A DNA stretch of 64,000 bases, taken from positions 1-64,000 of the forward strand of contig JAJEHQ010000015.1 of the NCBI GenBank assembly GCA_022823625.1, given 5' to 3'. Position numbers and translations under genes: made by a program. Below the pieces are notes generated by a model. The model was not told the DNA's origin and did not search any database. It was given only the letters and a program-made list of their open reading frames with translations. How positions within the stretch are numbered: position 1 is the stretch's first letter; every line of letters starts with the position of its first letter. Positions 47,271-56,937 of this stretch are shown here, one piece after another. This DNA is from Gammaproteobacteria bacterium (GTDB lineage: Bacteria; Pseudomonadota; Gammaproteobacteria; Arenicellales; JAJDZL01).

Positions 47271-48334
47271 CAGATTTAGTCCATCAGCAGATTCGAGAAC
47301 TGCGCGCCTACCAGACTGTACCATTTACCGGTTCGGTGAAATTGGACGCGATGGAATCCCCCTATGGCATTCCCGAGTCGCTAAATTCAAAACTTCAGAA
47401 GTTACTCGGCAGCATTGATGTCAATCGTTATCCGGACCCAGAAGCGGCGGGACTCAAACAAAAATTACGAGATGTCTTTCAGATTTCGGACAGCTACCTG
47501 ATAACACTAGGCAACGGTTCAGATGAACTATTGCAAATAATTCAACTTCTTGTTGGTGGATATGGGCGGACCATCCTTGCACCGCAACCCTCATTTTCCA
47601 TGTATGAGATTATCGCCCGCTATACGCGGGCACAATATATTGGCGTCGACCTGGATGTCGGATTCGAGTTGTCTGAAAGCAAGTGGCTGGAAGCAGTGGA
47701 GAAACAACAGCCGGCTTGCGTATTTTTTGCCTACCCGAATAATCCAACCGGAAATTTCTTCGACCCGGCACTGATCGAAAAGACAGCCGAGATGATTGAT
47801 GGCGTAGTCATTTCGGATGAAGCTTATTTTGCTTACTCAGGTCGAAGTTTGCTGTCAGCCATGGCTAGGCATGAAAACCTGGCTGTCGTACGAACGCTAT
47901 CAAAAAGTGGGTTGGCTGGACTTCGGCTTGGCTATATGATCAGCCACCCTGTTTGGTCTGTTGAGTTTGAGAAACTCCGAATGCCTTACAACGTTGGAGT
48001 CCTCAATCAGGCTTGTGCAACATTTGCACTGGACCATTGGGATGAGATTTGTAGCGGCATTGACAGCGTTCTTTCTGAACGAGAAAGGCTCAGTGTAGCA
48101 CTCTCGTCATTTAAAGATCTCCAGGTTTATCCATCCGAAACAAACTTTATTACAGTCCAGGTGACAGGCACTACCGCAATGCAAGTATTCGATGGTCTGA
48201 AGGATCGGGGCGTTCTGATCAGGAAGCTTGCAGGAATGCATCCCATGCTGGAGAATCACCTTAGAATTTCGGTCGGCGCACCTCAGGAAAATGATGCATT
48301 GCTGTCAGCACTGTCTGAGGTCCTGTCCGGGTAA
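47231..48334 (+). CDS. hisC: Histidinol-phosphate aminotransferase
   Basis: PLP enzyme making histidinol phosphate from imidazole-acetol phosphate. 367 residues with YPNNPTGNFF, ISDEAYFAYS and the PLP-lysine block TLSKSGLAGLRLGYMIS. Starts at GTG within the last 40 bases of hisD. Complete and of normal length. hisB follows after 111 bases. Confidence 0.95.
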   Translation: MSDTQKKSPQEKVTDLVHQQIRELRAYQTVPFTGSVKLDAMESPYGIPESLNSKLQKLLGSIDVNRYPDPEAAGLKQKLRDVFQISDSYLITLGNGSDELLQIIQLLVGGYGRTILAPQPSFSMYEIIARYTRAQYIGVDLDVGFELSESKWLEAVEKQQPACVFFAYPNNPTGNFFDPALIEKTAEMIDGVVISDEAYFAYSGRSLLSAMARHENLAVVRTLSKSGLAGLRLGYMISHPVWSVEFEKLRMPYNVGVLNQACATFALDHWDEICSGIDSVLSERERLSVALSSFKDLQVYPSETNFITVQVTGTTAMQVFDGLKDRGVLIRKLAGMHPMLENHLRISVGAPQENDALLSALSEVLSG

Positions 48335-48445
48335 ACAAATATTGATTTGACTGAACGTAAGAATTTGCAGAAATATGCCAATCAACACCAATCTTGCATT
48401 GCAAGAGAAGTTAACTGAAATAGATGGTTAGAGGCCACTACAGCG

Positions 48446-49045
48446 ATGACTGACTCACAAAGAACGGCTAGCATACAAAGAACCACCCGAGAAACCGATA
48501 TCCGTGTCGACTTAAATCTCGACGGCAGCGGAATCTCTAAACTAGATACGGGGTTGCCTTTTTTCGAGCACATGCTTGATCAGGTAGCACGACACGGAAT
48601 GGTTGATTTGGACATTTCGGCTAAAGGTGACCTGCACATTGATGCGCATCATACCGTCGAAGATGTGGGGATCACTCTTGGCCAGGCAATAGCTAAGGCA
48701 ATCGGAGACAAGTCCGGAATTGTTCGCTATGGATATGCCTATGTTCCACTAGACGAAGCGCTTTCACGAACGGTTATCGACTTTTCCGGGCGGCCAACGC
48801 TGGAATACGATGTCACTTATCCTAGGGAACGTGTCGGTACTTTTGACGTTGATTTGTTTCGCGAATTTTTTCAGGCGCTTTGCAATCATGCCGGCATCAC
48901 TTTGCACATTAGCAATTTGAGCGGCCGAAATGCACACCATATCGCCGAAACAATTTTCAAATCCTTTGGTCGCGCCTTACGAATGGCAGCACAGTACGAC
49001 CCTCGATCACCGGGTGTAATTCCTTCAACCAAAGGAAGCCTGTAG
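48446..49045 (+). CDS. hisB: Imidazoleglycerol-phosphate dehydratase
   Basis: Mn-dependent dehydratase. 199 residues, monofunctional, without the phosphatase domain fused in enterics. [27 protein letters not shown] and the second [18 protein letters not shown] and [17 protein letters not shown] blocks are all present. A separate histidinol-phosphatase must exist elsewhere. A 220-bp gap follows before hisH. Confidence 0.96.
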   Translation: MTDSQRTASIQRTTRETDIRVDLNLDGSGISKLDTGLPFFEHMLDQVARHGMVDLDISAKGDLHIDAHHTVEDVGITLGQAIAKAIGDKSGIVRYGYAYVPLDEALSRTVIDFSGRPTLEYDVTYPRERVGTFDVDLFREFFQALCNHAGITLHISNLSGRNAHHIAETIFKSFGRALRMAAQYDPRSPGVIPSTKGSL

Positions 49046-49128
49046 ATCGAATTGCTACGCAGTCTCTGAATATTCTAAATCACCTCTTCATACAAATTGG
49101 CTTACGATAGTTCAAACAGGTTGGTAGT

Positions 49129-49148
49129 TGCAAAATTGAAATTTTGCA
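49129..49148. promoter_or_regulatory. Palindrome in the hisB-hisH gap
   Basis: TGCAAAATTGAAATTTTGCA: two 9-base arms around GA, an almost perfect inverted repeat in an otherwise unremarkable 220-bp gap that breaks the his operon. It has no T-run, so it could be an operator or an RNA hairpin rather than a classic terminator. Confidence 0.35.
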
Positions 49149-49265
49149 TGTGATGGTACTCGGTTCCGGTGTGAGCATTTAATAATCACCTCAGTTCGTA
49201 GTCGCTCAAATTTCACGCCCGATTCGGCTTAACTCAGTACAGAGAAATTTAAACTAAGTCTTGTC

Positions 49266-49907
49266 ATGTCTAAAGTTCTGGTTGCAGATTTTGGCACCGG
49301 TAACCTTCATTCTGTGATGACTGCCATTCAGGTAGTGAGCAGTGGATCAGAAGTTGAGGCATCTCGGTCTGCTAGAAAAATACGAATGGCCGACCGATTG
49401 ATCCTGCCGGGTCAGGGGGCGATTGGAACTTGGATGTCAGAACTTCAGGATGACAATGTTCGCCAAGCAGTGAATGAGGCTGTAAGAACCAAACCGGTAC
49501 TAGGGATTTGTCTGGGGCTCCAGGCGCTTTATGAACACAGTGAGGAAGACGGAGGTGTAGAGGGGCTGAAAGTGCTTGCAGGACGGGTTGAACGATTTAG
49601 TGACGGTCTGAACGATTGCGGACATCGCATCAAGATTCCACACATGGGATGGAGTAAGGTTCATCAGACTTGCCAGCACCCGCTGTGGTCAGGTATTCCA
49701 CAAGACACACGGTTTTATTTTGTACACTCCTACTTTGCCCGTTCTGACAGGGATTCCGAAGTTGCGGCTGTTGCTGACTACGGACTGGAGTTCACTTGCG
49801 CAGCAGCGCGTGAAAATCTCTTCGCTGTACAATTTCACCCAGAAAAAAGTCGCCGACAGGGACTCAGACTGTTGACTAATTTTCTTAATTGGAATGGCGA
49901 AGTCTAG
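49266..49907 (+). CDS. hisH: Imidazole glycerol phosphate synthase, glutamine amidotransferase subunit
   Basis: Supplies ammonia to HisF. 213 residues, class I glutamine amidotransferase with the nucleophile Cys in VLGICLGLQALYEHSEE and the His-Glu pair in FAVQFHPEKS. GTGNLHSV and LPGQGA are also typical. The HisH oxyanion-region sequence is normal. hisA follows after 30 bases. Confidence 0.95.
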   Translation: MSKVLVADFGTGNLHSVMTAIQVVSSGSEVEASRSARKIRMADRLILPGQGAIGTWMSELQDDNVRQAVNEAVRTKPVLGICLGLQALYEHSEEDGGVEGLKVLAGRVERFSDGLNDCGHRIKIPHMGWSKVHQTCQHPLWSGIPQDTRFYFVHSYFARSDRDSEVAAVADYGLEFTCAAARENLFAVQFHPEKSRRQGLRLLTNFLNWNGEV

Positions 49908-49937
49908 CACTTCATTTCTTTTACGATCACCATACTC

Positions 49938-50696
49938 ATGCTACTAATTCCTGCAATTGACATTAAGGACGGAAGCTGTGTCCGCCTGATTCAAGGAAAT
50001 TTAGCTGATGCTACGGTCTACTCCAACGATCCGGTCAGTCAGGCAACACGATGGGTTGAGGCAGGTGCTACAAGAATTCATGTTGTGGACCTTAATGGTG
50101 CTGTGGAGGGTGAGCCGATCAATGCAGCAATTGTTGGCCGAATCGCGAAGCACCATCCAGAGGTAGAAATTCAGGTGGGTGGTGGCATTCGTAACCTTGA
50201 GACGGTTCAACGCTACCTGGATGAGGGTGTGAATTTCGTCATCATCGGTACTCGGGCAGTCAAAGAACCAGAATTTGTTGCTGAAATTACAAATTGCTTT
50301 CCAGGGACTGTGATCGCGGGTATTGATGTGCGTGGGCAGACGGTGGCGACCGAGGGATGGGTTGCGTCCCGACACACTGATGTTGTGCAACTAGCGAACA
50401 CATTGGCATCAGCCGGTGCAGTAGCCATTGTTTACACCGATATTGAGCGTGATGGAATGTTGAGCGGTGTCAACGTTTCTGCAACTGCTGAATTGGCGAA
50501 AAGCGTAAAGATACCGGTGATTGCGTCTGGTGGTATACGCGATCTTACGGACATTCAAAAATTGCTCGAAGTGAGCGAGGCGGGAATATTTGGTGCAATC
50601 GCAGGCAAATCGCTGTACGAAGGGACACTTAACTTTGCTTCCGCAACGCATTTGATTGATGACTTCCTGCGAAAAGACTCTACAAAACTGAATTAA
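49938..50696 (+). CDS. hisA: Phosphoribosylformimino-AICAR ribotide isomerase
   Basis: (beta-alpha)8 isomerase of histidine synthesis. 252 residues. N-terminal [20 protein letters not shown] with the catalytic Asp, [21 protein letters not shown] with the second Asp, and IASGGIRDL. One base separates its stop from the hisF start, so the two homologous barrels are made together. Confidence 0.97.
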   Translation: MLLIPAIDIKDGSCVRLIQGNLADATVYSNDPVSQATRWVEAGATRIHVVDLNGAVEGEPINAAIVGRIAKHHPEVEIQVGGGIRNLETVQRYLDEGVNFVIIGTRAVKEPEFVAEITNCFPGTVIAGIDVRGQTVATEGWVASRHTDVVQLANTLASAGAVAIVYTDIERDGMLSGVNVSATAELAKSVKIPVIASGGIRDLTDIQKLLEVSEAGIFGAIAGKSLYEGTLNFASATHLIDDFLRKDSTKLN

Positions 50697-50697
50697 C

Positions 50698-51486
50698 ATG
50701 CCGCTTGCCAAACGAATCATTCCATGTCTGGATGTTGATGAAGGCCGGGTTGTCAAGGGTGTCAAGTTTGTAAATATTCGAGACGCAGGAGATCCTGTTG
50801 AAGTCGCACGAATGTATGATCGTCAAGGTGCGGATGAACTCGCATTTTTGGATATTACCGCGAGTTCCAGCAATCGGGAGACGATTTTGCACATCGTCGA
50901 AGCTGTTGCGAACCAAGTTTTTATTCCTTTGACTGTTGGTGGTGGAGTGCGTACTGTCGACAATATTCGTAGTCTTCTAAACGTTGGAGCAGACAAAATT
51001 TCGATCAACACTTCTGCAGTAGAACGTCCCGAGTTTATTGAAGAGGCTGCGGGCCGATTTGGTTCACAATGTATCGTAGTCGCAGTTGATGCCCGCCGGG
51101 TGCCTGATACGAATCCACCCGCCTGGGAGGTTTACACCCATGGTGGGCGCAAACCGAGAGGACTTGATGCGGTTGAGTGGGCCAAGCGTATGTGTGATGT
51201 GGGTGCAGGTGAAATTTTGTTAACCAGCATGGATCGAGACGGCACTAAAATTGGATTCGACCTGGAATTAACCAGAGCAGTATCGTCCGCAGTTCCGGTC
51301 CCTGTTATTGCCTCCGGCGGGGTCGGTGAATTATCGCATCTGGCTGATGGAATTGAGTTTGGCTGGGCCGATGCCGTACTTGCTGCGAGTATCTTTCACT
51401 TCGGTGAGTATACAATCGCGCAAGCGAAAGAACACATGAAGGGGCGCGGAATCGAGGTTTGCGAGATAATTGACGAGTTTGAATAA
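50698..51486 (+). CDS. hisF: Imidazole glycerol phosphate synthase cyclase subunit
   Basis: Forms imidazole glycerol phosphate and AICAR using HisH-derived ammonia. 262 residues. [20 protein letters not shown] with the catalytic Asp11, [48 protein letters not shown] and VIASGGVGE. Length normal. Overlaps or abuts hisI depending on the start chosen there. Confidence 0.97.
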   Translation: MPLAKRIIPCLDVDEGRVVKGVKFVNIRDAGDPVEVARMYDRQGADELAFLDITASSSNRETILHIVEAVANQVFIPLTVGGGVRTVDNIRSLLNVGADKISINTSAVERPEFIEEAAGRFGSQCIVVAVDARRVPDTNPPAWEVYTHGGRKPRGLDAVEWAKRMCDVGAGEILLTSMDRDGTKIGFDLELTRAVSSAVPVPVIASGGVGELSHLADGIEFGWADAVLAASIFHFGEYTIAQAKEHMKGRGIEVCEIIDEFE

Positions 51487-51487
51487 A

Positions 51488-51877
51488 GTGAAGTCCAACT
51501 TGATTGAGGATCTGAAATGGCCTGAGAACGGGCTTTTACCCGCGGTAGCTCAAGACTCTGAAACGGGTCAGGTATTGATGGTTGCATGGATGAATGCAAC
51601 CGCCTTGCAGACGACGGTAGAGGAAGGACGTGCGGTGTATTGGTCGAGGTCACGCCAAAAACTGTGGCGAAAAGGCGAGGAGTCCGGTCATGTACAAATG
51701 GTAAGCGCTGTTCTAATTGACTGCGACTCCGATACAATCGTACTTCAGGTTGAACAGAAAGGTGGAATTGCTTGTCACACAGGGCGACGATCGTGTTTCT
51801 ATCGGAAACTGGTCAATAATGAGTGGGAAGAGGTAGAACCTGTATTGAAATCGCCGGAAGAAATTTATAAATCCTGA
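51488..51877 (+). CDS. hisI: Phosphoribosyl-AMP cyclohydrolase
   Basis: Zn/Mg enzyme of histidine synthesis. GTG at 51488, just after the hisF stop, gives [20 protein letters not shown], the usual N-terminus (129 aa). The track start TTG 51470 lies within his[15 protein letters not shown], the DCDSD metal site and [10 protein letters not shown] with zinc cysteines are present. It is separate from hisE rather than fused as in enterics. Confidence 0.93.
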   Translation: MKSNLIEDLKWPENGLLPAVAQDSETGQVLMVAWMNATALQTTVEEGRAVYWSRSRQKLWRKGEESGHVQMVSAVLIDCDSDTIVLQVEQKGGIACHTGRRSCFYRKLVNNEWEEVEPVLKSPEEIYKS

Positions 51878-51890
51878 AAGTTGTCGGACT

Positions 51891-52211
51891 ATGCAATTGC
51901 AATCAGATATTCTTTCCGCGCTTGATGAGGTGATTGAGAATCGCAAGCAGGCTAACGTTGATGAATCCTATGTTGCGCTCTTGCATTCGAAAGGATTGCC
52001 CGCAATTACTAGCAAAGTTACTGAAGAAGCACAGGAAACTGTAGAGGCAGCCTGTTCTAAGGATGTGAATCAAGTAATATATGAGACTGCAGATTTGTGG
52101 TTCCACAGTCTGGTGTTATTGTCATACTTCAATTGCAATCACAGCGACGTACTCAATGAACTGAGCCGACGGTTTGGCATTTCTGGTATAGAAGAGAAAA
52201 AATCGCGCTAG
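51891..52211 (+). CDS. hisE: Phosphoribosyl-ATP pyrophosphatase
   Basis: Hydrolyses phosphoribosyl-ATP, second step of histidine synthesis. 106 residues, all-alpha MazG-like fold. YVALLHSKGLPAITSKVTEE, AQETVEA and ETADLWFHSLVLL carry the acidic metal-binding residues. Last of the his genes; tatA begins 70 bases later. Confidence 0.93.
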   Translation: MQLQSDILSALDEVIENRKQANVDESYVALLHSKGLPAITSKVTEEAQETVEAACSKDVNQVIYETADLWFHSLVLLSYFNCNHSDVLNELSRRFGISGIEEKKSR

Positions 52212-52281
52212 CAGTTTTGCAATTGACTTTAATCATTTGATGAATTTGTTATTTCAAATTTAGTAATTACGAGGAGGTAGG

Positions 52282-52527
52282 ATGTTTGGTCCTGGTGGAA
52301 TTAGCATATGGCAACTGCTGATCATTTTAGTGATCGTGGTGTTGCTGTTTGGCACAAAGAAGCTGCGCGGAATGGGAGGTGATCTCGGTTCCGCAATTAA
52401 AGGTTTCAAAAAATCGGTAAAGGATGAGTCTGCAGAAGATGAAGGCGACGCTTCCGAAGCGCTTGCGGATGGGAGCCAGGAAGCGCTGAAAGAAGGCGAA
52501 GTCGAAGCCAAAAAAGAAAACGCTTGA
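52282..52527 (+). CDS. tatA: Twin-arginine translocase subunit TatA
   Basis: Forms the pore for folded proteins with TatBC. 81 residues: one N-terminal helix ([24 protein letters not shown]), an amphipathic helix with [13 protein letters not shown], then an acidic tail. The ATG has GAGGAGGTAGG just upstream, one of the strongest ribosome sites in the window. Confidence 0.96.
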   Translation: MFGPGGISIWQLLIILVIVVLLFGTKKLRGMGGDLGSAIKGFKKSVKDESAEDEGDASEALADGSQEALKEGEVEAKKENA

Positions 52528-52561
52528 TTTCTGAATTGGCTCGGACCGGAGTGTCATTCGG

Positions 52562-53095
52562 ATGTTTGATATTGGTTTTTGGGAAATTGCAATAATCGCC
52601 CTGATCGGCTTGCTCATTCTAGGGCCAGAGCGATTGCCGCGCGCGGCTCGCTCAATTGGTCTTTGGGTGGGTAAAGCTCGGCGCATGCTGGCCGAGGTCA
52701 AACGAGATATCGACCGCGAGCTTGACGCTTCGGACTTGAAAAAGATTAAGGATGAGGTGAAGCTTACGGTTGAGGAATCGAAAGAGGTGTTTGAAGAAGC
52801 TTCAATCAAGAAGGACATTGAAGAGGCGAAGTCCGCATTGGAGGAGACAACTGAGACGCTGAACGAAAAAATAACTGATGAGCCTGAGACAACAGCCAAA
52901 TCATCTGAACCTGAAAAGGTGGCAGAATCGCCCAAACAGGCTGACAAAAATGAAAAAACTGAGTCCGCAATAAAGGCCACCAAAGCCTCCAAAGCCAGTT
53001 CAGCTACCGAAAAACCTAAACCGAAAAAGCCCAAGAAACTGAAGCCAGTTGTGACTGAAAAATCGACTGCTGAGCAAACAAATACGGTCGTATAG
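52562..53095 (+). CDS. tatB: Twin-arginine translocase subunit TatB
   Basis: Receptor subunit of the Tat translocase. 177 residues: MFDIGFWEIAIIALIGLLIL with the conserved Glu, GPERLPRAARSIGLWVGKARR, then an acidic/lysine-rich tail with low-complexity K/P repeats (KPKPKKPKKLKP). One base separates it from tatC. Confidence 0.96.
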   Translation: MFDIGFWEIAIIALIGLLILGPERLPRAARSIGLWVGKARRMLAEVKRDIDRELDASDLKKIKDEVKLTVEESKEVFEEASIKKDIEEAKSALEETTETLNEKITDEPETTAKSSEPEKVAESPKQADKNEKTESAIKATKASKASSATEKPKPKKPKKLKPVVTEKSTAEQTNTVV

Positions 53096-53096
53096 A

Positions 53097-53885
53097 ATGT
53101 CAAAAAACGCAAGCGACCCAAACGCAACTGGAACTACGTTTATCTCGCACCTGGTTGAGCTGCGACAGCGTATGATGCGTTCTGTCATTGCGGTGCTGGG
53201 CATTTTCATAATTTGTGCACCGTTTGCCAACACACTCTATGAGCAGCTTGCAGCACCACTAATGGCGGCGTTGCCGGAAGGCAACAGCATGATATCCACC
53301 GAGCCGCATGGGCCGTTTTTCGTACCGTTTAAGTTTGCTTTCGCATTTGCTTTCGGTGTGGCTATTCCTTATTTGCTGTATCAGATGTGGGCATTTATTG
53401 CACCAGGTCTCTACAAGCACGAACAGAAAACAGTATTACCGCTGCTGGTCTCAAGCAGTGTCTTGTTTTACCTAGGTGTGGCTTTTGCTTACTTTGTCGT
53501 TTTTCCTGTCATATTTGCTTTTTTTACGGGAACAGCGCCAGAGGGCGTTGAGGTCATGACCGACATTAACTCGTATTTGAGTTTTGTACTGAAACTGTTT
53601 TTCGCGTTCGGTATCGCATTCGAGGTACCAATCGCAACGGTTTTGTTGGTTAAGGCAGGTGCAACAACGCCAGAAAGCCTGAGCAAAAAACGTCCTTACA
53701 TCATTGTCGGTGCTTTTGTAGTTGGCATGTTTCTTACGCCCCCGGATGTATTTTCCCAGACGATGCTGGCAATTCCGGTGTGGTTGCTGTTTGAGATTGG
53801 TCTTTACTTTTCGAAAATAACCTACAAGAAGAAAATCAAAAAACAAGAGGAAGACGATGAACCTGAATTTGATCCAACAGGTTAG
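53097..53885 (+). CDS. tatC: Twin-arginine translocase subunit TatC
   Basis: Core receptor of the Tat system, six transmembrane helices. 262 residues with FISHLVELRQRMMRSVIAV at the N-terminus, the P....F.....A...A PYLLYQMWAFIAPGLYKHE block, and FGIAFEVP. C-terminal tail is charged. Ends the murA-his-tat block. Confidence 0.97.
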   Translation: MSKNASDPNATGTTFISHLVELRQRMMRSVIAVLGIFIICAPFANTLYEQLAAPLMAALPEGNSMISTEPHGPFFVPFKFAFAFAFGVAIPYLLYQMWAFIAPGLYKHEQKTVLPLLVSSSVLFYLGVAFAYFVVFPVIFAFFTGTAPEGVEVMTDINSYLSFVLKLFFAFGIAFEVPIATVLLVKAGATTPESLSKKRPYIIVGAFVVGMFLTPPDVFSQTMLAIPVWLLFEIGLYFSKITYKKKIKKQEEDDEPEFDPTG

Positions 53886-54466
53886 TTGATTACCTCTGCA
53901 TAGTTAAATTATTCCATATTATTCAATTGCCTGAGAACGATACAGTACATTAAGCCTGTATCAGTTTGATATCCACTTTTCTGTACCTAGTACACACGTT
54001 CCTACACCACTTTAGAGCAGCACTAAGACTAGAGACGAGTGGTCTTCATTGCACCTGTCAATTCGACATTCATCCACCACACGCATGTCTTTGCTGTAGG
54101 TTAGCGCGAGGCAAGGCTCTATAGACATAGGTGAAATAGCGTTGGAAAAACACAGTGGCTATAATCTGGCGATCCAAAATTCGACGGATCCGTATCTACT
54201 CTAACTGCGATTGCTCTCGCGATATCAGTTGGCTCAAGGATTCATTCGCCCTATGCAAATTGAAATAATCGTTGCTGTCCAATCGGACAGCACGCTAGAC
54301 GCGGGTTATACTGCTATGCGCACTTTACTAAGTAATCAACAGTTTGATTGCGAAAGAATCCCAATGTGACTAGGCATAGCCAATCCAATGGCTTGCTGGT
54401 TACATCATCCGTAGCCCAGAAGTAAGGACTGTCAACACCGCAGTTGCCAGCTGAAAATCGATTTCT
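53886..54466. other. 581-bp gap between tatC and the MFS gene
   Basis: Low coding potential. It has a small hairpin, GCTGTCC-AATC-GGACAGC, at 54275-54292 without a T-run, and a possible LacI-regulator remnant (54221-54400). No complete ORF of note, no RNA gene recognised. Confidence 0.45.
54221..54400 (+). pseudogene. Possible remnant of a LacI-family regulator
   Basis: One frame reads ISWLKEFIRPMQIEIIVAVQ then SDSTLDAGYTAMRTLLSNQQFD and later a stop followed by LGIANPMA. This order resembles the effector domain of LacI regulators (...G(D/F)ST..AGY.AM..LL......D....ND..ALG). The frame is short and interrupted. Match is by eye and weak. Confidence 0.25.
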
Positions 54467-55687
54467 ATGCTTCGTTCATCACAGAAAAAACTTCGTAACG
54501 GGGAGTTTGTTCCACTCATTGCAATCTTGATGTCGTTAGTTGCACTGAGCGTCGATGCAATGTTGCCTGCGCTTCCAGAAATCGGCCGGGATTTAGGGGC
54601 ACAGCATCGAAATGAAGCTCAGTTTGTAATCACGGCGTTGTTTGTCGGCCTAAGTTTCGGGCAGTTGCTGTTTGGTCCACTATCAGACCGCATTGGCAGA
54701 AAGCCAGCAATCATTATCGGTCTCTTGATCTTCATGGTTGGTTGCGTAGTCAGTATTTTTGCATCGTCATTTGAGACAATGATCATAGGTCGCATTCTTC
54801 AGGGTGTCGGCGCAGCGAGTCCACGGATCGTAACCATGGCGCTGGTCCGCGACCAGTTCAGCGGGCAGCAGATGGCGCGGATCATGTCCTTCGCTATGGC
54901 AATTTTCATACTGGTTCCAGCCATAGCACCACTACTTGGACAAACGATTCTTTTACTGGGTGACTGGCGATTGATTTTTGCGACATTTCTTACACTCGCC
55001 GTGATTGTTTTTATTTGGTTCTTCTTCCGTCAGCCAGAAACCCTTGCTGTTGAGAATCGGCTTTCAGTCGCACCGCGAGCGATCATTCGTTCCGTCGCTG
55101 TCGTGCTGCGCACCCGACAGGCACTTGGGTATGCCCTTGCAACCGGACTTATTTTCGCACCATTTGTTGCGTATCTGAGTACCGCACAGCAGATTTTCCA
55201 GGAGGTGTATGATACTGGTAAGCTCTTTCCCGCTTACTTCGGCTCACTTGCCCTTGCAATCGGATTTGGTGCACTAGTTAATGACCGACTGCTTCGAGCT
55301 TGGGGAATGCATCAAATCTCGAAATTCTCGACGCTCTCTGTATCCGTAGTTTCCTTTGCCGCGTTTGCTGGCTTCGTAACCTTCGACAGTTTACCGCCTC
55401 TTTGGCTCTATACTGCTTATTTAGGCGTGCTGTTCTTTCTGATGGGTACAATTTTTGGCAATCTCAACGCACTCACAATGGAACCACTCGGTTATGTAGC
55501 TGGAATCGGTGCAGCACTGACGTCAGCAATGGCAACTCTGGTATCTGTGGTACTTGGTGGCATCGTAGGACAATTCTTTGACGGAACGGTCAATTTTCTG
55601 GCTTGCGCTTTTTCGCTATTTGGCATCGCTACACTCACTGCGATGTGGTGGGGTACACGTTCCGACTCCAAGCATCGAGAAAAGTGA
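54467..55687 (+). CDS. Bcr/CflA-type MFS transporter
   Basis: A 406-residue major-facilitator antiporter with 12 hydrophobic helices. The A-loop motif between TM2 and TM3 is GPLSDRIGRKPAIIIG; LVALSVDAMLPALPEIGRDL at TM1 and RILQGVGAASPRIVTMALVRD (motif C-like area) fit the Bcr/CflA drug-efflux group. Substrate unknown. Convergent with the proline-racemase-family gene, 51 bases between stops. Confidence 0.82.
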   Translation: MLRSSQKKLRNGEFVPLIAILMSLVALSVDAMLPALPEIGRDLGAQHRNEAQFVITALFVGLSFGQLLFGPLSDRIGRKPAIIIGLLIFMVGCVVSIFASSFETMIIGRILQGVGAASPRIVTMALVRDQFSGQQMARIMSFAMAIFILVPAIAPLLGQTILLLGDWRLIFATFLTLAVIVFIWFFFRQPETLAVENRLSVAPRAIIRSVAVVLRTRQALGYALATGLIFAPFVAYLSTAQQIFQEVYDTGKLFPAYFGSLALAIGFGALVNDRLLRAWGMHQISKFSTLSVSVVSFAAFAGFVTFDSLPPLWLYTAYLGVLFFLMGTIFGNLNALTMEPLGYVAGIGAALTSAMATLVSVVLGGIVGQFFDGTVNFLACAFSLFGIATLTAMWWGTRSDSKHREK

Positions 55688-55738
55688 TCTGTGCCATGAC
55701 TTTTCAACATACCAAGCACCCCTTTTTCGTAGCAAGTT

Positions 55739-56773
55739 CTAGTTCAACAAATCTAGGCCATCTCCCCAGCAATCCGAAAGGCAGTAACCTAGAGGATAGG
55801 GATCAGATGGGTCAACCCCAATCTGACGAATACCATGAATCCATCCCCGTCCCTTTATGCCAGGGACAACCGCCGGTCTTCCGTAAACCTCGGTTGTTCT
55901 CTTTAACTCAACTTCAAAACGGCTGTCAATAATGGAAAGTGCACGAAAGGTATCGCCAGGCTGAACTTCCCCGCGCGCATGCATATACGCCATTCGCGCT
56001 GAATTACCGGTCCCGCAAGGCGATCGATCGACTCTTCCGGGCGGTAGAATGGTTGCACTTTTCAAGGTGCCGTCGCTCATCGTTGACATGAACATCACGT
56101 AAGAAAGTCCATTCAGTTCAGGATGTTCAGGATGGACAATCTGAAGTTGCTGATTGGCACACCTCTGTACGCTGCTACCGGCTTCAACCAGTGCTCTTGC
56201 TGAATTGGGTTCAATGGTCAGGCCAAACTCTGACGGATCAACCAGTGCATAAAAAATCCCACCGAAAGCGATGCTAAGTTGAATTTGGCCATTTCCTGGT
56301 ACATTGACCACGGTATCTAGCGCATCGACATAACAAGGTGGCATTTCCATCTTCACGTTGATACACGTGCCATTTGAACACTCTGCAGTTGTGGTCACAA
56401 GACCGGCGGGTGTGTCGAGCACAACAGTGGTTTCAGGCTCGCGCATCTCTAAAATTCCAGTTTCGAGCAGGACAGTTACGGTACAGATTGCGTTGGATCC
56501 GGACATCGCATGTGCCTTGTCACCCTGCAATACAATCATGCCCGCGTGTGCATCAGACTTTGTCGGGGGCAGACACAGAACTGTGCTCATCTGCGCGCAA
56601 CCGCGCGGTTCAAATACCAGAAATCTTCGAAGCGCATCGCCGTCACCGTTCATGTAGCCGAGCTTGTCAACCATTGTTTCACCCGGTACATCCAATATGC
56701 CTCCCGTTACGACCCGACCGACTTCTCCTTCGGCGTGTGCTTCGACCATGGTTACGGATTTAGACCAGCGCAT
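55739..56773 (-). CDS. Proline racemase superfamily, probable trans-3-hydroxy-L-proline dehydratase
   Basis: A 344-residue cytoplasmic protein of the proline racemase/hydroxyproline epimerase superfamily. The second catalytic Cys is kept (DRSPCGTGNSARMA), but the first motif, normally M(C)GHG, reads MSGSNAIC, so Cys is Ser. Family members with Ser or Thr there and Cys at the second site are trans-3-hydroxy-L-proline dehydratases. Divergent from an SDR that resembles DHRS6, with 164 bp between. The dehydratase call is inference from these residues. Confidence 0.78.
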   Translation of the reverse strand: MRWSKSVTMVEAHAEGEVGRVVTGGILDVPGETMVDKLGYMNGDGDALRRFLVFEPRGCAQMSTVLCLPPTKSDAHAGMIVLQGDKAHAMSGSNAICTVTVLLETGILEMREPETTVVLDTPAGLVTTTAECSNGTCINVKMEMPPCYVDALDTVVNVPGNGQIQLSIAFGGIFYALVDPSEFGLTIEPNSARALVEAGSSVQRCANQQLQIVHPEHPELNGLSYVMFMSTMSDGTLKSATILPPGRVDRSPCGTGNSARMAYMHARGEVQPGDTFRALSIIDSRFEVELKRTTEVYGRPAVVPGIKGRGWIHGIRQIGVDPSDPYPLGYCLSDCWGDGLDLLN

Positions 56774-56937
56774 CGTAATTTTGGATTCAATGTAATGTAA
56801 TAAAGTGTTTCTACTGATGACAGCTGTAGACGACTAGAGTGCGCCTATTTTATTCAATGGAGAATTTCGTCAACTTTGACACATCATTGATAATATCGTA
56901 CTAAGTTTACGGAAGACCTGACATCGGAGCAAATTTA

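Noticed and set aside
52327-53127. 266-residue minus-strand ORF across tatA and tatB
   Set aside because: Long only because the lysine/glutamate-rich tails give few stops on the other strand; Ser/Phe-rich without motifs.
56680-56697. TGTTTCAC half-site resembling parS
   Set aside because: Only one half matches; the other half is CCGGTACA. Inside the proline-racemase-family gene.
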